The notes beneath the pieces were generated by a model that made no database searches, had not been told where the DNA came from, and worked only from the letters and a program-made list of their open reading frames with translations. 64,000 nucleotides of DNA, taken from Neelides folsomi. Taxonomy: Eukaryota > Arthropoda > Collembola > Neelipleona > Neelidae. Both the position numbers and the translations under genes were made by a program. The stretch is taken from contig JAQGBZ010000138.1 of the NCBI GenBank assembly GCA_034687125.1, positions 62,001-126,000 on the forward strand. The letters are read 5' to 3'. Within the stretch, counting starts at the first letter, position 1. Every line of letters starts with the position of its first letter. Positions 51,545 to 64,000 of this stretch are shown one piece after another.

Positions 51545-54500
51545 TTCTGCACTTCTTTATAGTATTAAATATTAAACTTGGGAGAAACTTGAGGAAACGA
51601 TGAAAAGCAAATTGCTCTTTTGACTTTTCCAATTCAAATTCCTTAAACTATTAATGAGTTTCCTCGTAAGGGAATTGGCAGGAAAGGAGCTGGTGGGCAT
51701 GAGAGTTTTGGAATAACTTTTAACTTCTGAAAATCTGCTAAGAGTTGGCAAAAGAAGCTATGAAGGAGGGTTCACAACAACGTTTGTGAAAGGCTCGAGC
51801 CCGTAATGAGGATTGACCGGTGTGAGGAAACAACCTGTTACCTTTATTCTCGAAACGAAAGCACGTCTCTTAAGAAGAGACTCTTTTTGACTCGCCCTCT
51901 CCCTACGCACAACTTGGGATATATACCCCACAGAAGAAACCTTTTGTGGCTCCCAGGGAATCTTTTATATAGGCATTCTTATAACCTTACTGACTTCAAG
52001 GTACCTTTGGGAGGATGATGTTCTTCCTACATATTCGAATTTGTTAAGGGAACCCACCTCTGCTGATTTACTTGCTCCAAAGGATACCTCCTCTCCTAAC
52101 TTATTATTATTACTCCTTCAAATGGCTAAGTACCCTCATCGGTATATGCTCAATACGAATCTTGTATAGATCACGACAGGGTACATAAAGGTCTTCTCCT
52201 AACAATCTTCCCTTCCTTAACCATTCGCTCCAGGTACCAAATATGAAAAGGACAGAGTTCTCTTTGCCTCCCACCTTCCTCTCTTTCCCTCCTAAAGATG
52301 TTCGACGTCAACCCGGCATGAAATAAGGAAAACGTCAATTTCAAATCCTACCGCACCCGACACTGATTTCTCACTGTCAAACCGATAATATGAGGAAAAG
52401 TCTCATCTTCATTGATCCATCTTTCATCTCTCTCGGAGTCTGGGGAAGAGATAATAATATTCATATATTTATTTTTAAAACATTTCAAGTATGTGAACAT
52501 TTCCAAACATTTCCATTTCATTTCATTGACATCTTTAGATTTTTTTCAATAAAAGCAGTCGCCGAGTTATGACACATAAATTAAATATGCTATACTTGTA
52601 CTAAAAGATACAGATATTATACACTTTTATTAGTATGTTTATATGAGTATATGCTTCGTATGTTTTTTCTATGAGAGTAAATACCATTTACTTACGTATC
52701 ATAAGTATGTATGTATAAACCAGTAAGTACAATATAATATACCTTAATGGTATTACATTTACATATGAGTATTGTAATACAATGAAATTCCTACATTTTA
52801 TGTAGTTTAAGAAGACTCAAATCATATTTTGATTTAACATGTTCGTGATTTTGGCTAGAGGTGTATTGAGTATCTATCTAATATTTGAAAATTCTTAAGT
52901 TCCTTAAAAGGAGATGAAGAACGAGCACATTCGTTGAGAGCATCATTGAGTAAAAATGGAGTAAGACACGTTTCGGGTTCACTTTGAGACGTGAGAATGA
53001 GGAAAAGTGAGAGGGGTTGAGGGATAAATAAGTGAAATGGTTGAGTATTAGTCGAGGAAGGATGAAGAAAGGATTAAAGGTTGACAGTTCATGCATAATA
53101 ATAGCTATCATAGCACATTATGATAATGTGACAGACACTCACATATTATACCTCTATGAAAGTACACATTGTAATTCTAATATCTGCCAGCTTTAGCTCA
53201 CATTAAAAATAAAAAAACATATTCTCCATTTTGGTAGACGGTATAAAGGTCGGGGAATGTTGTTACTTTTAAAAGTCAATTGTCGTATAAAGCTCTACAA
53301 AAATCTTCAAAATTCGAAATAAAGGTTGGAATGTTTCAAGCTCACTCTCACACACTACATGACCAACGGAATATTACTCTGATGCTGTGTATCTATCACT
53401 CAGCATCTCAGAAATTTCTTAAATATTTAATTGATGCTTTACTTATGGTTTTTGGAGTAAACATTTAAGAAATTGACTACCAAGATATACTCTACAAACA
53501 TACATAGGTGCATGTCTTAATTGAAAGTATAATATAGGTATAGTGACTACATTTTCATGACCTTTTTAACAACACTTGATACTTATTTTTAAAGTGCATA
53601 TTTGTGGAAAATCATATAACTCGTGCCTGTTACTTATATATTAAATACTACAGTACATATACAAGGTCATGTACGTAAAATAAACAGTAATAGTAACTTT
53701 TGAAGAATTTCATTAACAAAAGTTGAAACATTACTTATATTCTCGTTTTTTTGTTATAATTTATAATGTATCCACAATGTACCATATCTACCTATATATA
53801 AATATTACAAACATGAAATTTCAAAGTTCATAATGATAATGCTATTACAGATACATATACAAATGTAATGCATATCAAAGATTTATTTTAGGGTCAACAA
53901 CTAATGCTTTTTTACCTAAATTACATTTGATATTGTATTTACTTTACCCTAAAATATTTTCATTACAAGTTCCCTTTTACACATTTCATGTTATGTGCTG
54001 ACAATACACGTGAGAATATATGATCTCTAACACTTCAACACGATGAGCATTCCCGTATTCAGTTTGTAAGATCTAAAAAAAGATGTAGGGAAATTCTAAG
54101 AATGCGTGTATTAAGACAGGAGACAGTAAAATCTTCCTTATCTATTGCTTACTCCACCTTCTTTAAAAGCAAAATAAGTTAAGGCCTCCATGCGAGGTGA
54201 TAAACTGATTGAGATATTTTACTGTCTATTGAAAGTTTCCTTGTAGAGGTATATAAAAAATTAACCTTTAGTTGAAAATAACTTTAGGTGGAACGTTGTA
54301 CTTTTAGTTAGTCGGACATGAATATTTCACTTTTTATGAGAAATAATGAAAAGACTTTTAAAAAGAATATTTCCTTGTCAAGAGAAATGAAACCATTGAG
54401 TGTCAGCATAGGACTTAAGTTGGTTTTTACCCTTTTACTAACGTTCCTCCACCTTTGCCTTCAATAGGGCATGAGATAAGAAGCTGGCGGGCGTCTTTTC

Positions 54501-56990
54501 TCGTTTTAAATCCTTTCCATGCTTTTACAACTAAACAATGTGACACATTTTTCTAATTAGTCTTTGTGTAAAATGTAAAGCAAGGCGGATCCTTTCACTT
54601 TATCTCAGGAACAAAAAATTAATTGGATAAATATTCTATTTCTCGTTTGTATCGACCTGTACATACGAGGACATACAGTAGAGTACTACTCGTATTTACA
54701 TTGACAATTACTGATGGTGAGAAAATAGTACTAAATGTGAGTGTGTAGTTACTCACATTTGTCAGTATTTTTAGGTTTCTAAAATTTATGCGTTTATGTT
54801 TATGAATACAAGTAATTTGTACAAATTCAAGTAATATAAAAATATGTAATATTGTGTTTACAGTATAAGGGATAATTTTTAAGAACTTAAAATTGATAAT
54901 TATATTCTAATTGTCTTCTTTGAGTTCTTTGAAAGGGTCTTCAAATGGTTTAAGCTAAAAGAGAGAATTGTTGAGATATGCGGGAGCCGTGGACAATGGG
55001 CAAGAGGAAATCCTTTGTGAAGACGGTATAAAGAGGCGTGAAGAAATGATCTTATCACTTAACCTTGTCTCTCCCATCTCTCATAGTTAGTTAGGGAGAT
55101 GGAAGACACATGCGAGGGAAGTTAGTGTCAGCCACCGGAGACCCCATCCGAAGCATAACTCTGATTCTACAATGAGGTAACTGCAATGTAACCAAAAGGG
55201 TCCATCATCTCCCACATCGAAGAATCCCCAAAAATTCCTTCAACGAGGTAAAAAGACTTTGGAGGGCCCTTTTAGAATCAAATATTTGTCAGAAGGTTTG
55301 GGAATTGATGACATGATGTTCGGAGCGCGGCGTATTCCAACGAATATCTTCCGACTTTCGGGTTTCTTTAACAGACAAGACTCTTCGCATAAATCTATCC
55401 TTTCATCTATAAACCCCCCGACTTTGAGCCGAGGAAATGAAATTGCCCTCCCCAAGAAATGGGTGACAAGGAAGGACAAAAGTTTAATTTTCACTTGAAA
55501 AAATTAGAAGGAACCTTGAAGGCGATTTAGAAAAGAATTCTTACCCATATCTTCCCTTTTGTTCAATCCACAAATTCCTTTCCATTTTATCCTTTTCACT
55601 TTAAATCTCTGCATTTGGTTTAAAAACTTCTTCCAAGAATTTCGTTTTCGAAAATTGTTTATATAACTAATTATCTTGGGTTAACCTCCAAAAACTTGAA
55701 TCTAAATCCTACATTATATAAAATACCTTGTTATCTCTATTTTTATCCTAGAAATCCCTTTTGTATGAAACTTAAATTTTGTATTTTTACTACAAATGAA
55801 CCAAACTTCTTTCCAAATGACAATCCTTCGAGAGATTTTGTTTGTAATTCCACAAAGGCGTCCAATATTATCTTCAGACATTTTAACTTGTAAAACTGTC
55901 TCGTTAGGGATAGAGAATTTTAATGTAGAAATCATTGGAACAATACTTTTGACTCTGAGTCTGTCAGACTCAAAGAATCAGATATGGTATTGAGTATAAA
56001 CAAAAAGCCTTTTATCCCTTTTATTATATCAACTGACGCCCTATAATGTAGCGGGATGTAATGGAAGGTATTTTAACATATTTATGTATGCGACAGTCTT
56101 CGTCTTCAACGTCCCGACTTTACCGGTTGCCCTGTTATCCTTCAGGTTTCATATTAGAAGTATCAGATTTGGGATGGATCCGTTCGGAGAAGTGGAAAGA
56201 ATAATAATCATGCATTATTCATGAACTTCATGAGCTCACCTTTTTGTCTCCGTCTCATTCGTCTCGACTTCTGCCCCAAATAAAACTGCTCTATCGCTCG
56301 CTAACACTCTCATTCACTTTACTTGCTTTAAATGAGCTGAAGTCTATAAATGCCAGCTTCCTCGCACCCTCCTCGCTCCTTTTTATCTAATAAATTCGTC
56401 TTCTTTTAGTTGTAGTTTACTGCCCAGTACTTTCCTTTAAATTCTTCCAGTTTGCTTTGCCCATTTTTAAATCCATTTGATGAAAGATGTTTTTTATTGA
56501 GTGATATCATGGAATCCATTCTGCCACGAGTGATAAATGGCTTTGTCGAGGAAAGAAGGTCAAAATAGGGTTAGACCCTTGTAATCAACGGCTTAACACG
56601 TACACCTCATCCCCATTTCATTAAAAACATTTAACACCTCAAATACCTTCATTTATCATTTTCTTTACCTTACACTGTTTCAGCTTACTGCAATATGAAA
56701 TAATGCATAGATATCCATTATTTATTACAGATGAATCAGATGATATACGAGAGAATATCATTTCTGTTAAAAGAAGAGCACATACAAATATTTGATGTAA
56801 TTTGTATTATTCAAATCAAAAGTAATCATTTTTCTTCATTATAAAGATATTGTTAGCGTCAATGTTTTAGTAGATAGTACAATAGATATAAATACTGTTT
56901 CACTAGTACATGTAACATAAAATTTTAATATCTACTTTGTTTGACATATGCAACACTCGGCTCATTGGTAAACGTTAACTTAAAAACAGC

Positions 56991-57529
56991 ATTGTCTCGA
57001 AATCTACTCCCGGGTACCTTTTAAAATCCTACCCCTGACCCCCGGGTAACATATCGAACCCGGGTACATATCGAGTACCGGTTACCTTTAAAAATTTGAG
57101 GAAATGCCAATTGAAAATTATATTTTTTCCTTAAGTTTACAATAAATCTTCATAAGAAGTAACTTTAATATAATTATTTTAAATGTATATAATTCATGTT
57201 TACTCCATTTTCCATTGTTTGATACACTTTACGTCAACGGTAAAATGATGTGGAGCGCTTTTTCTACTATATTTTCAGCATATTTTACTTTTAAAGTTTA
57301 AATCCTATGTAAATTTCCTCTAAATTGCTTAAACTTATTTAAGTTACAAATTCAATTTTAGGCTTAGGCTAAATTGATAGTTCTGTCAATTAAATATAAC
57401 GTTTTCCAAGCTCATAAATTGAACTATTAATGATTTAGACCCAGGCACCTTTCGAGACCCGGGTACCTTTTAAAATCTCATGTTAGATCCCCGGGTACAT
57501 ATCGAGTACCGGGCAGATATCGAGACAAT
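56991..57529. mobile_element. Foldback element with CCCGGGTACC motif arrays
   Basis: The end ATTGTCTCGAAATCTACTCC (left) pairs with ATTGTCTCGATATCTGCCCG (right, reverse complement). Several CCCGGGTACCTTT and ATATCGAGTACCGG words in both orientations lie within 100 bp of each end, with an AT-rich core between. The organisation is like the element at 35.1 kb although the terminal words differ. Confidence 0.75.
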
Positions 57530-60500
57530 ACGGTACTCAACTCTATGGTTGTTTTCCCCTAAACCTTTTAAGTATTTATTTACAAGTTCACTTTGTTTGA
57601 AAAATAATCTATCCTGGAAGTTATTACAAAAGAGTTATTTATCACTTTATAATATTCCAAAGGATTGTTCAAAAATGCTACCCGAAGATCTCAGAGATTT
57701 TACAATGCCCTAATTTAGTCAGTGGGCAGGCAATGTTTTAAAAGCTTTATATATAACCCTTTCTTCTCTTGGCATCATCTCTGGGCCCAATCGACTTTTC
57801 TTACTTAAAAGGAGAAAAGGGAAGGCCTTCACTTGTTTTTATCTCTCTTCTGTCATGATTGTTACTTCCCTCTTTCTATTGTTTTACTATTTTACAGTAT
57901 TTATCATTTTATGTGAGGTCTTTTGATTTATGAATTTATAGTTTTAATAATTCTTGAATTTCTTTATTATCCCATTGGCAGTTCTTTAATACTCTTTGAG
58001 ATGTTTTAAACTAGAAGTTGTTTCATTTCTCTTATCCAACGATAAGTAAAGAAAGATGTTAAAAAATTCAAGATGTTTCATATCTTCAATCATTTTTAAC
58101 TTTTGTCTATATTAAAATGTAATACATTATTATCGCTATTATACATAATACTAATTACATAGTATTCATCTCATGTAATGTATAAATGCAATAAGGTAGT
58201 TTTGAGATTCGAATAGAGATGAAATTCCTCCAACACGGTTGATTAGTTTATATACCTCGTAAAATGTTAATAAAGTGAGTAGGTGCCTACATAATTGAAC
58301 CCAATCGAGTTGCTTTTAATAGACTAATAAATCGTTTAACAATAACTAATATGGTCTTATACATAACAAGAGTCTTAGTAAATTATTTGAGTCAATTAAG
58401 TTCCTAACGGTATGATCAAATTAACATCATCATATTTAATATTTGATAAGATAGTCGCTAAAAATACATAGTTATGTAAATATTTACATATTATTTATCA
58501 TGCATCAAACTCCCACCATTTCTATACTAATAGTCTTCATTAAAATAATTCCATCTTATCAATATTTTCAATATTTTTACAAAACAACCTATGTATAAAT
58601 GAGAAAATTTATAAATGAGTATTAAATGAATACAATCACCAAAAAATCCTTTGTTGGCTGGTATCTTGGTAAAAATCTTATGTTCTCTATAGAAGAACTT
58701 TGACTTTAATATTGTAGAACTTTCTCGTGCAATGTAATCCAATGTAGGATAAGAAGTTAGTTATTGTAATAGCATTATATTATAAGTTATCTAGGTACGC
58801 TTACTACCATAGATATATATTGTAGACCAAGTAGCTGAGGGTCTATTGATTGTATGGTTACTGGTAATAAGAACAATAAGAGCGACGAGTATTTAATAAT
58901 CAAGATGAGGGATGAAACCCGAAGCTTTCTTTGATTGGGACAAGAGTTAAGCGGCCTAATTTACCAGGTTCGTATTGCATAAGAATGAGTTTCCCAGCGT
59001 GATTCTAAAGAGCATCCACCCAGTGAGCATATCTCCGTTTATTTGATGGGAGAAGGTCGGAGCCAACCGAGTTAGTCAAGACGACCCTTCATTTTTACCA
59101 ATAAAGAATTCCGAGTCACTTTCTATCTTCTTTACTGACCGTTCATCATCCAAGACGCTTAAAACCCCTGCATTGAAACAAACCGTCTTCACCTGTATGC
59201 ACTTTTGCAGTCAAAAGTAACCGCCGGGCGCCTCCAATTCCAATTTAGTAACCGTAGGGTACCTCTTCGAAAATGTTTCCTTCGCACTTAATGAAGTCAC
59301 GATGACCCGTTCATTTGCCATATAAAGCAATTTCAACAAGTTTTTGCAAATTTTATGATTCTACACTAATGAATCATATTTCCTTCGTCTACCTTTTACA
59401 AGCAGACTGATCATGTGACCACCCTTGACCATGAATAAATTTGTTTCGGACGCCACTTTGTGCTCACAAAAGTTAATATTGATTAAGGTCCAAATCCAAA
59501 GCAAAAACTTTGGAATTTCAAAATTATTAAAGGTATGCATGAAATCGTAGATAAATAAAAGGTAGTTACCTACCTATATAATTATGATTATACTTGTCCA
59601 ATTTACATCATTAATGGTACCTAAACCCAACTATTTTATTGTTAGTTGCACGATTCATACTTACAATTAGGCATTTATGTATTCGTTGTTAAATATAAAT
59701 ACTTTTGTGGGATGTAAAGTGTACACAAATTGAAGATTTTTAAAAGTGTTTAATTCGCGTAAGTCGGATAATTTAAATGGATCAGTATAAAAGAAATAGA
59801 CCACCCAAAGTCTCTTGAGATGAATTGAAATCTTAATGTGTTTTCAACCCATTCCACACCATAAAGGTAGAAGAATAGGCAATGATTATCTCGGATCAAC
59901 GAAAAAACGAACGTGAAAACATGAATCCATTCAAACGGACATTACAAAGTGAAGAGTCCCGCTGAATTATAAATTATTATTCCTTCATTTGGTTCATGAA
60001 CAGACCCAGAGTTGCCTTTGGAAAACCATATAAGGATTCATGGGACGAACCACGACTCCAATTCAATTTATGCACAAAATAGAGTCGAAGGTGAAGAGGG
60101 CTTTTAAACAACTGCCTCGCTATCTCTCTTGAAAAGCATTGTCCAATTCATAGCATTTCCTCAACAATATATTTACACACACTATGGGAAATGCTACACA
60201 CGTGAAATGGAAAGTGAAAACAAAGGATTAGATTGGCATATTGAAGCTCATTTTCAAGGTATCATCACTCTTAAGTGATTCTCTTCACTTCAAATGTAGA
60301 CTTTTAGTGAATCAATTTACGAACGTAAATAAAACCGTACAAAACATAGGGACAGTTGTACGTAAAATAATTAGGAGCGACTCTTGGTTTCACTATAGCA
60401 GTTTGATTTCATTGGATCAAAACCTCGCCCTAGTTTTATATTTATTGTTAAGAGATTGAATTCTTAGCTTCGAGTGAATCGAACGCCTTAAGAATATTAT

Positions 60501-63500
60501 AAAAAACTCGGAAGAAGAAAAACTCTTACGCGCCCGTCTTAAACCATAAATATGTACATTGGGATCGGAGAGATTAGATAATATATGGCATCGAGGTCGG
60601 ATGGGTTAATTGCATGTATCTTGTATTCTCCACTGGTGAAAGCCTCGGCGTACCACCACGCTTATAAAAATCTCGCCTTACCAAAAGATTGGAGTTGATG
60701 CCTCAAGGAGCAGAGGAATTCTGTTTTTACACACTCGTGTAAGGGATATTATCGGCCCCATTACATTCGTTTGGAAGTGGAAATCGAAGAAGTATATTAA
60801 AGCTATTGACAGCATCTTCTCGCCAAGCTTTCCCTATCTCTTCCACTATTTAATACCAGTCGTTTCATATAAAGAGATATAGGTACAAGGATTTGTTTGG
60901 GGTTTGCAGGAGAAATGCCATTTCCTTACGTGGGCATCATGGACGGGGCAAGGGAATCAAAGTAGGTATGTGTCTGTCTGCCGAATGAAGTAAATTCTAA
61001 TAGCTCTCCGGCCATAACGCAAGTTTTTCATTTGCTACTGAATTCATTTACATATTGAACAAATATCAAATTCAAATCAGTTTGTCACCCCGAAACCCAC
61101 CTACTCTATATCCCTATTACATTCACCAGTCACTTCGTATCATCTTCGTATCATTCCAACTTCTCTTCCTTGGGGCTTTAATGGGGAGAATGCTTCAAGT
61201 TCATCTTGGCACGTGTTTCTCTTACTTCTCATTGTAGTTATGTACTCTCGATCCTTTTTCCATGTAAGGGTCGGAGAGTTTCAAAGTTTCGAGCCCCAGG
61301 AAGAAATTTAAAGGGACCCTCATGAGGAAACAATGAAGAAGAAAAAGGAAATGCTCTCGAAAAAATGTGAATAAATTAGGGGCCGAAGGGTCTATTAGTA
61401 AGTGTTAAGGCCTTGATTACATGGATGGAGAGTGATAAGAGAATATGTCCCTATATTTTTAAAAAACTTTCCGTCATTCTAAATAGTATTTCTTAGGAAA
61501 GCGAATATGAGTACTCTATACCTAGTATATTTGTTAGTTATACCGAAACAATTCTTAAAGACTTGCATTTCGAGTTCTTTGAATATGAATTGCATTTAAT
61601 GGCTAACGTGGTTTTGGAGATGCGGAAAGAAATTATGTTACTGGTTTAGTCGTACGGGGGAGGTTTAAGGGAAGATATGGGATCTTCCATCGGGCGACGA
61701 CAACAACATTCACCACCATAGCTTGTAAAAGCTGGAGTGATAGGAGTGATAGCTCTCTAAGGAATCTCTCTCGATGGCGATGATGGCACAGGTAGAATGG
61801 AGATAAGAGAACCACATAGGTAGACACGATGTTCGTATTTCACTGTCTATGCAAAAGATCTGTGAATTTATATCTGCTCTTTTCCGTATGGGGAGACGCC
61901 CAAAATAGAGAGTAGTTTCTTATAACGATAAACTCCGTTCTACGTGAGCCCCTGGATGGGGAAGAAAACATGAGAAATCTATATAATGGATTGCTCAAAA
62001 AAATACCATGTCTGGATATTTCTTAAATATGACCGGCTCTGCATGGAATACCTACATTGGATGGCGTGCACAAATTTCAACATCTAGATGTTGAAGTGAA
62101 GATGCATCTTCACAACACCAACACCCTATTTGTGATGATGAAAATAGGCGAGTGCTTTTTGTATTTATAACTACTCAAAGAATAAATTATATTAGAAGTT
62201 ACAAATTATGAAAGCTGAAAGTGGGGAACATCTTTCCAGGCTGACCTTATAAAAAGATTCAAGTGTGAAATTATAATAACATAGTAGACATAATTTCCTT
62301 TTTAATCCAATATTGCTTTTAAAATCTCATAACCAATATAAAAACTTGAGATATAATTGTAAATGATAGTAGTAATGCCAAATAGGAGTATATGAATGGT
62401 TTTAGGGGGCAGTTTTTGACCCAAAGATGCTTATCATTCATACAACATCGCAGCAATTCAAAATAATCCCATGGTTAGTTTGATATAGTGGAGTACTCAA
62501 TAACTTAATAAGGAAATTTGTGTAGTAAAATAGATTACTCGAAACGAGTGTAGGGTCGGAATGACCGTTGAGTATTTAATGCACGTGTGAAGTTGATTTT
62601 CTCGATTTTACTCCAAAATTAGTAAAAGAATAAATTCTAGCTCCTTATTATTTCGTTTTATTATTGTACACACTCTTTCTTAAAGCTTAAATTTTATTTA
62701 AATTCGTACCAGTATATTAAATACATTCCAAGTTATATTTTATTGTCAAGAACTGAATTACAGTAGTAATGTTGAACCTGTTACGTTATGTAGTACAAAT
62801 ACTAATACTTGAGCTGTGAGATCCGAGTGATAATTACATATATCCATTGATTTTAATGGAAAATTTATAGTAATAAATTTAAATTATTATAGACTCTCGT
62901 TATATGAGGATGAAAGGATTCACACAAAAGAAAAATATTTGCTTCATTTAATCCTTTACAATATTTTAAATACGGATCAATTTTCAGAATGAAGTCTTTT
63001 GAATTGGTTTAAAAACGGCAACCGTCTTGATATAAATCAAAATTTATTACATAAGAATATCTTTTTCCCTTAGTCAAACTTAAAGATCCGTTCATTTGCA
63101 TCTGTTCAATTCTTTCCCTTTGATCATATCTTCGAAATCGTGATTTATAGAAATTTGGCACTGATTTTTTTAAACTGCCACAATGCTACTGGGGATGAAG
63201 CACATTAACTTGTCAGAATCAGAAGAAGGATGAAAAATTTCTACATATTATCCAAAAGGAATAAAAAAGCTTAATATATTACATATAAATATTTTTCATC
63301 ATTTTCATCTCATCGTCCATTTGGGAAAACGTTTATTGTGATTTGATTATTTGTAATACACGAAAAAGTGTAGTATGTATGGTAGTATACCATAAAATTG
63401 AAGTGAAAGGAGCAACTCCTTAATGGGCTTAATTCAGCAGGAGAAAACTCAAAGGCTAATGGGATTGAGAAGAATAATGAGAATGGCAGTTAGGTGCCTT

Positions 63501-63661
63501 ATTAGGCACATGAAAGTAAATGAACAGAAAAGAATAAGGGGCCAGATACTGATAAGAAGATTCAAAATCTTCAAGAGTGAGTAATAATAGGAAGGAACGG
63601 TGACCAGGTTTGGTATAACTATAATAACTAAACTCATGTATCAATTAGTTCACCTTCTCCT

Positions 63662-63702
63662 TGGGTGGTTGGTGCCGCGGACGGTGGGGATAAAACCACC
63701 CA
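63662..63702. repeat. 9-bp stem hairpin
   Basis: TGGGTGGTT and AACCACCCA flank a GC-rich 23-nt loop (GGTGCCGCGGACGGTGGGGA then TAA). It is unusually G-rich for the region. Function unknown. Confidence 0.6.
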
Positions 63703-64000
63703 GGCTCCTTCTAAGAAATTATGCTCACCACAATCGTCCGAAATGGATTCCACATCTCTTCTCCTGAATATGATCTTGGTTCATTACATACCTAAGTATG
63801 TACTATATATATAGGTATAGTACATATGTACTAGTAGTTAGGTTTCCTTAATTCGAGCGAGTAAACTTCTGAGTCCTCTCTCGACTTCCTCTCATTTACC
63901 TTGATTCATGGCATCCTCCCTCCCGCTTTAATGACCATAAACTTTGTAAAAAACCGTAAATAATTCTCTCCATCTCCAGAAAATGTTTTATGAAATTAGA

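Larger units (their letters stand above)
51545..64000. other. Upstream region of agrin; no supportable gene
   Basis: Twelve kilobases 5' to the NtA start codon, expected to hold the promoter and perhaps 5' non-coding exons. I see one foldback element (56.99-57.53 kb) and simple ATGTA-type sequence. Open frames at 52.9, 55.2-55.9, 57.5, 60.2 and 61.1 kb are short, often open on both strands, and have no domain or splice context. A TATA-like ACTATAAAG lies just 5' of the start codon (about 51555-51563) but is too close to it to call a promoter. Confidence 0.6.

Noticed and set aside
55240-55498. Overlapping frames of about 80 codons on both strands.
   Set aside because: Openness on both strands without motifs or ATG context is typical of chance frames.
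63662-63702. G-rich hairpin considered as a tRNA or other structured RNA.
   Set aside because: The 41-nt unit lacks tRNA arms, A/B boxes and an anticodon loop. It was kept only as a hairpin.
1-64000. CRISPR arrays, bacterial operons, ribosome binding sites, rRNA and tRNA genes.
   Set aside because: The splicing signals, domain content and transposons show animal nuclear DNA. No regularly spaced repeats or tRNA/rRNA cores were seen.

Overview
This is an AT-rich eukaryotic window, almost entirely non-coding, with short exons, canonical GT/AG introns and many inverted-repeat DNA transposons. The domain content and texture suggest an invertebrate animal, probably an arthropod. A parasitic copepod would fit, but that is my inference from overall look and no marker in the window proves it.

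The one gene I recognise is the 5' part of an agrin gene on the minus strand. The reading order is: an NtA exon (51544 to 50932: signal peptide plus N-terminal agrin domain), a very long intron, a ten-cysteine follistatin/Kazal exon (7410 to 7201), a 5.9 kb intron, and a second ten-cysteine follistatin/Kazal exon (1267 to 1031). The gene then runs off the left edge. All junctions between these exons are phase 1, so the exons are modular. The basement-membrane binding NtA domain would lead straight into the Kazal array, as in secreted vertebrate agrin.

Inside the long intron, on the same strand, lies another exon (23084 to 22328). It encodes a 226-residue Asn/His/Gln/Tyr-rich region with no signal peptide, then one 25-residue transmembrane segment, and ends in phase 1 one residue later. 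I propose it is an alternative amino-terminal exon giving a type II membrane form of agrin, parallel to vertebrate TM-agrin but with a much longer cytoplasmic part. Its last base (T) makes a stop codon with the first Kazal exon (T+AA) but an open Tyr codon with the second (T+AT). The membrane form may therefore skip Kazal 1 or use an unseen exon.

The rest of the window is intron or upstream DNA populated by transposon relics: several TA-flanked inverted-repeat elements (12.9, 16.6, 17.9 and 35.6 kb), other foldback elements (4.7, 14.3, 16.3, 20.5, 23.9, 34.2, 35.1, 37.3 and 57.0 kb), and a dense graveyard at 35.1-44.5 kb. That graveyard holds two copies of one intron-containing DDE transposase family, one of them with its full inverted repeats, and a decayed transposase-like gene of another family. 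From 51.5 to 64 kb I find no convincing exon.
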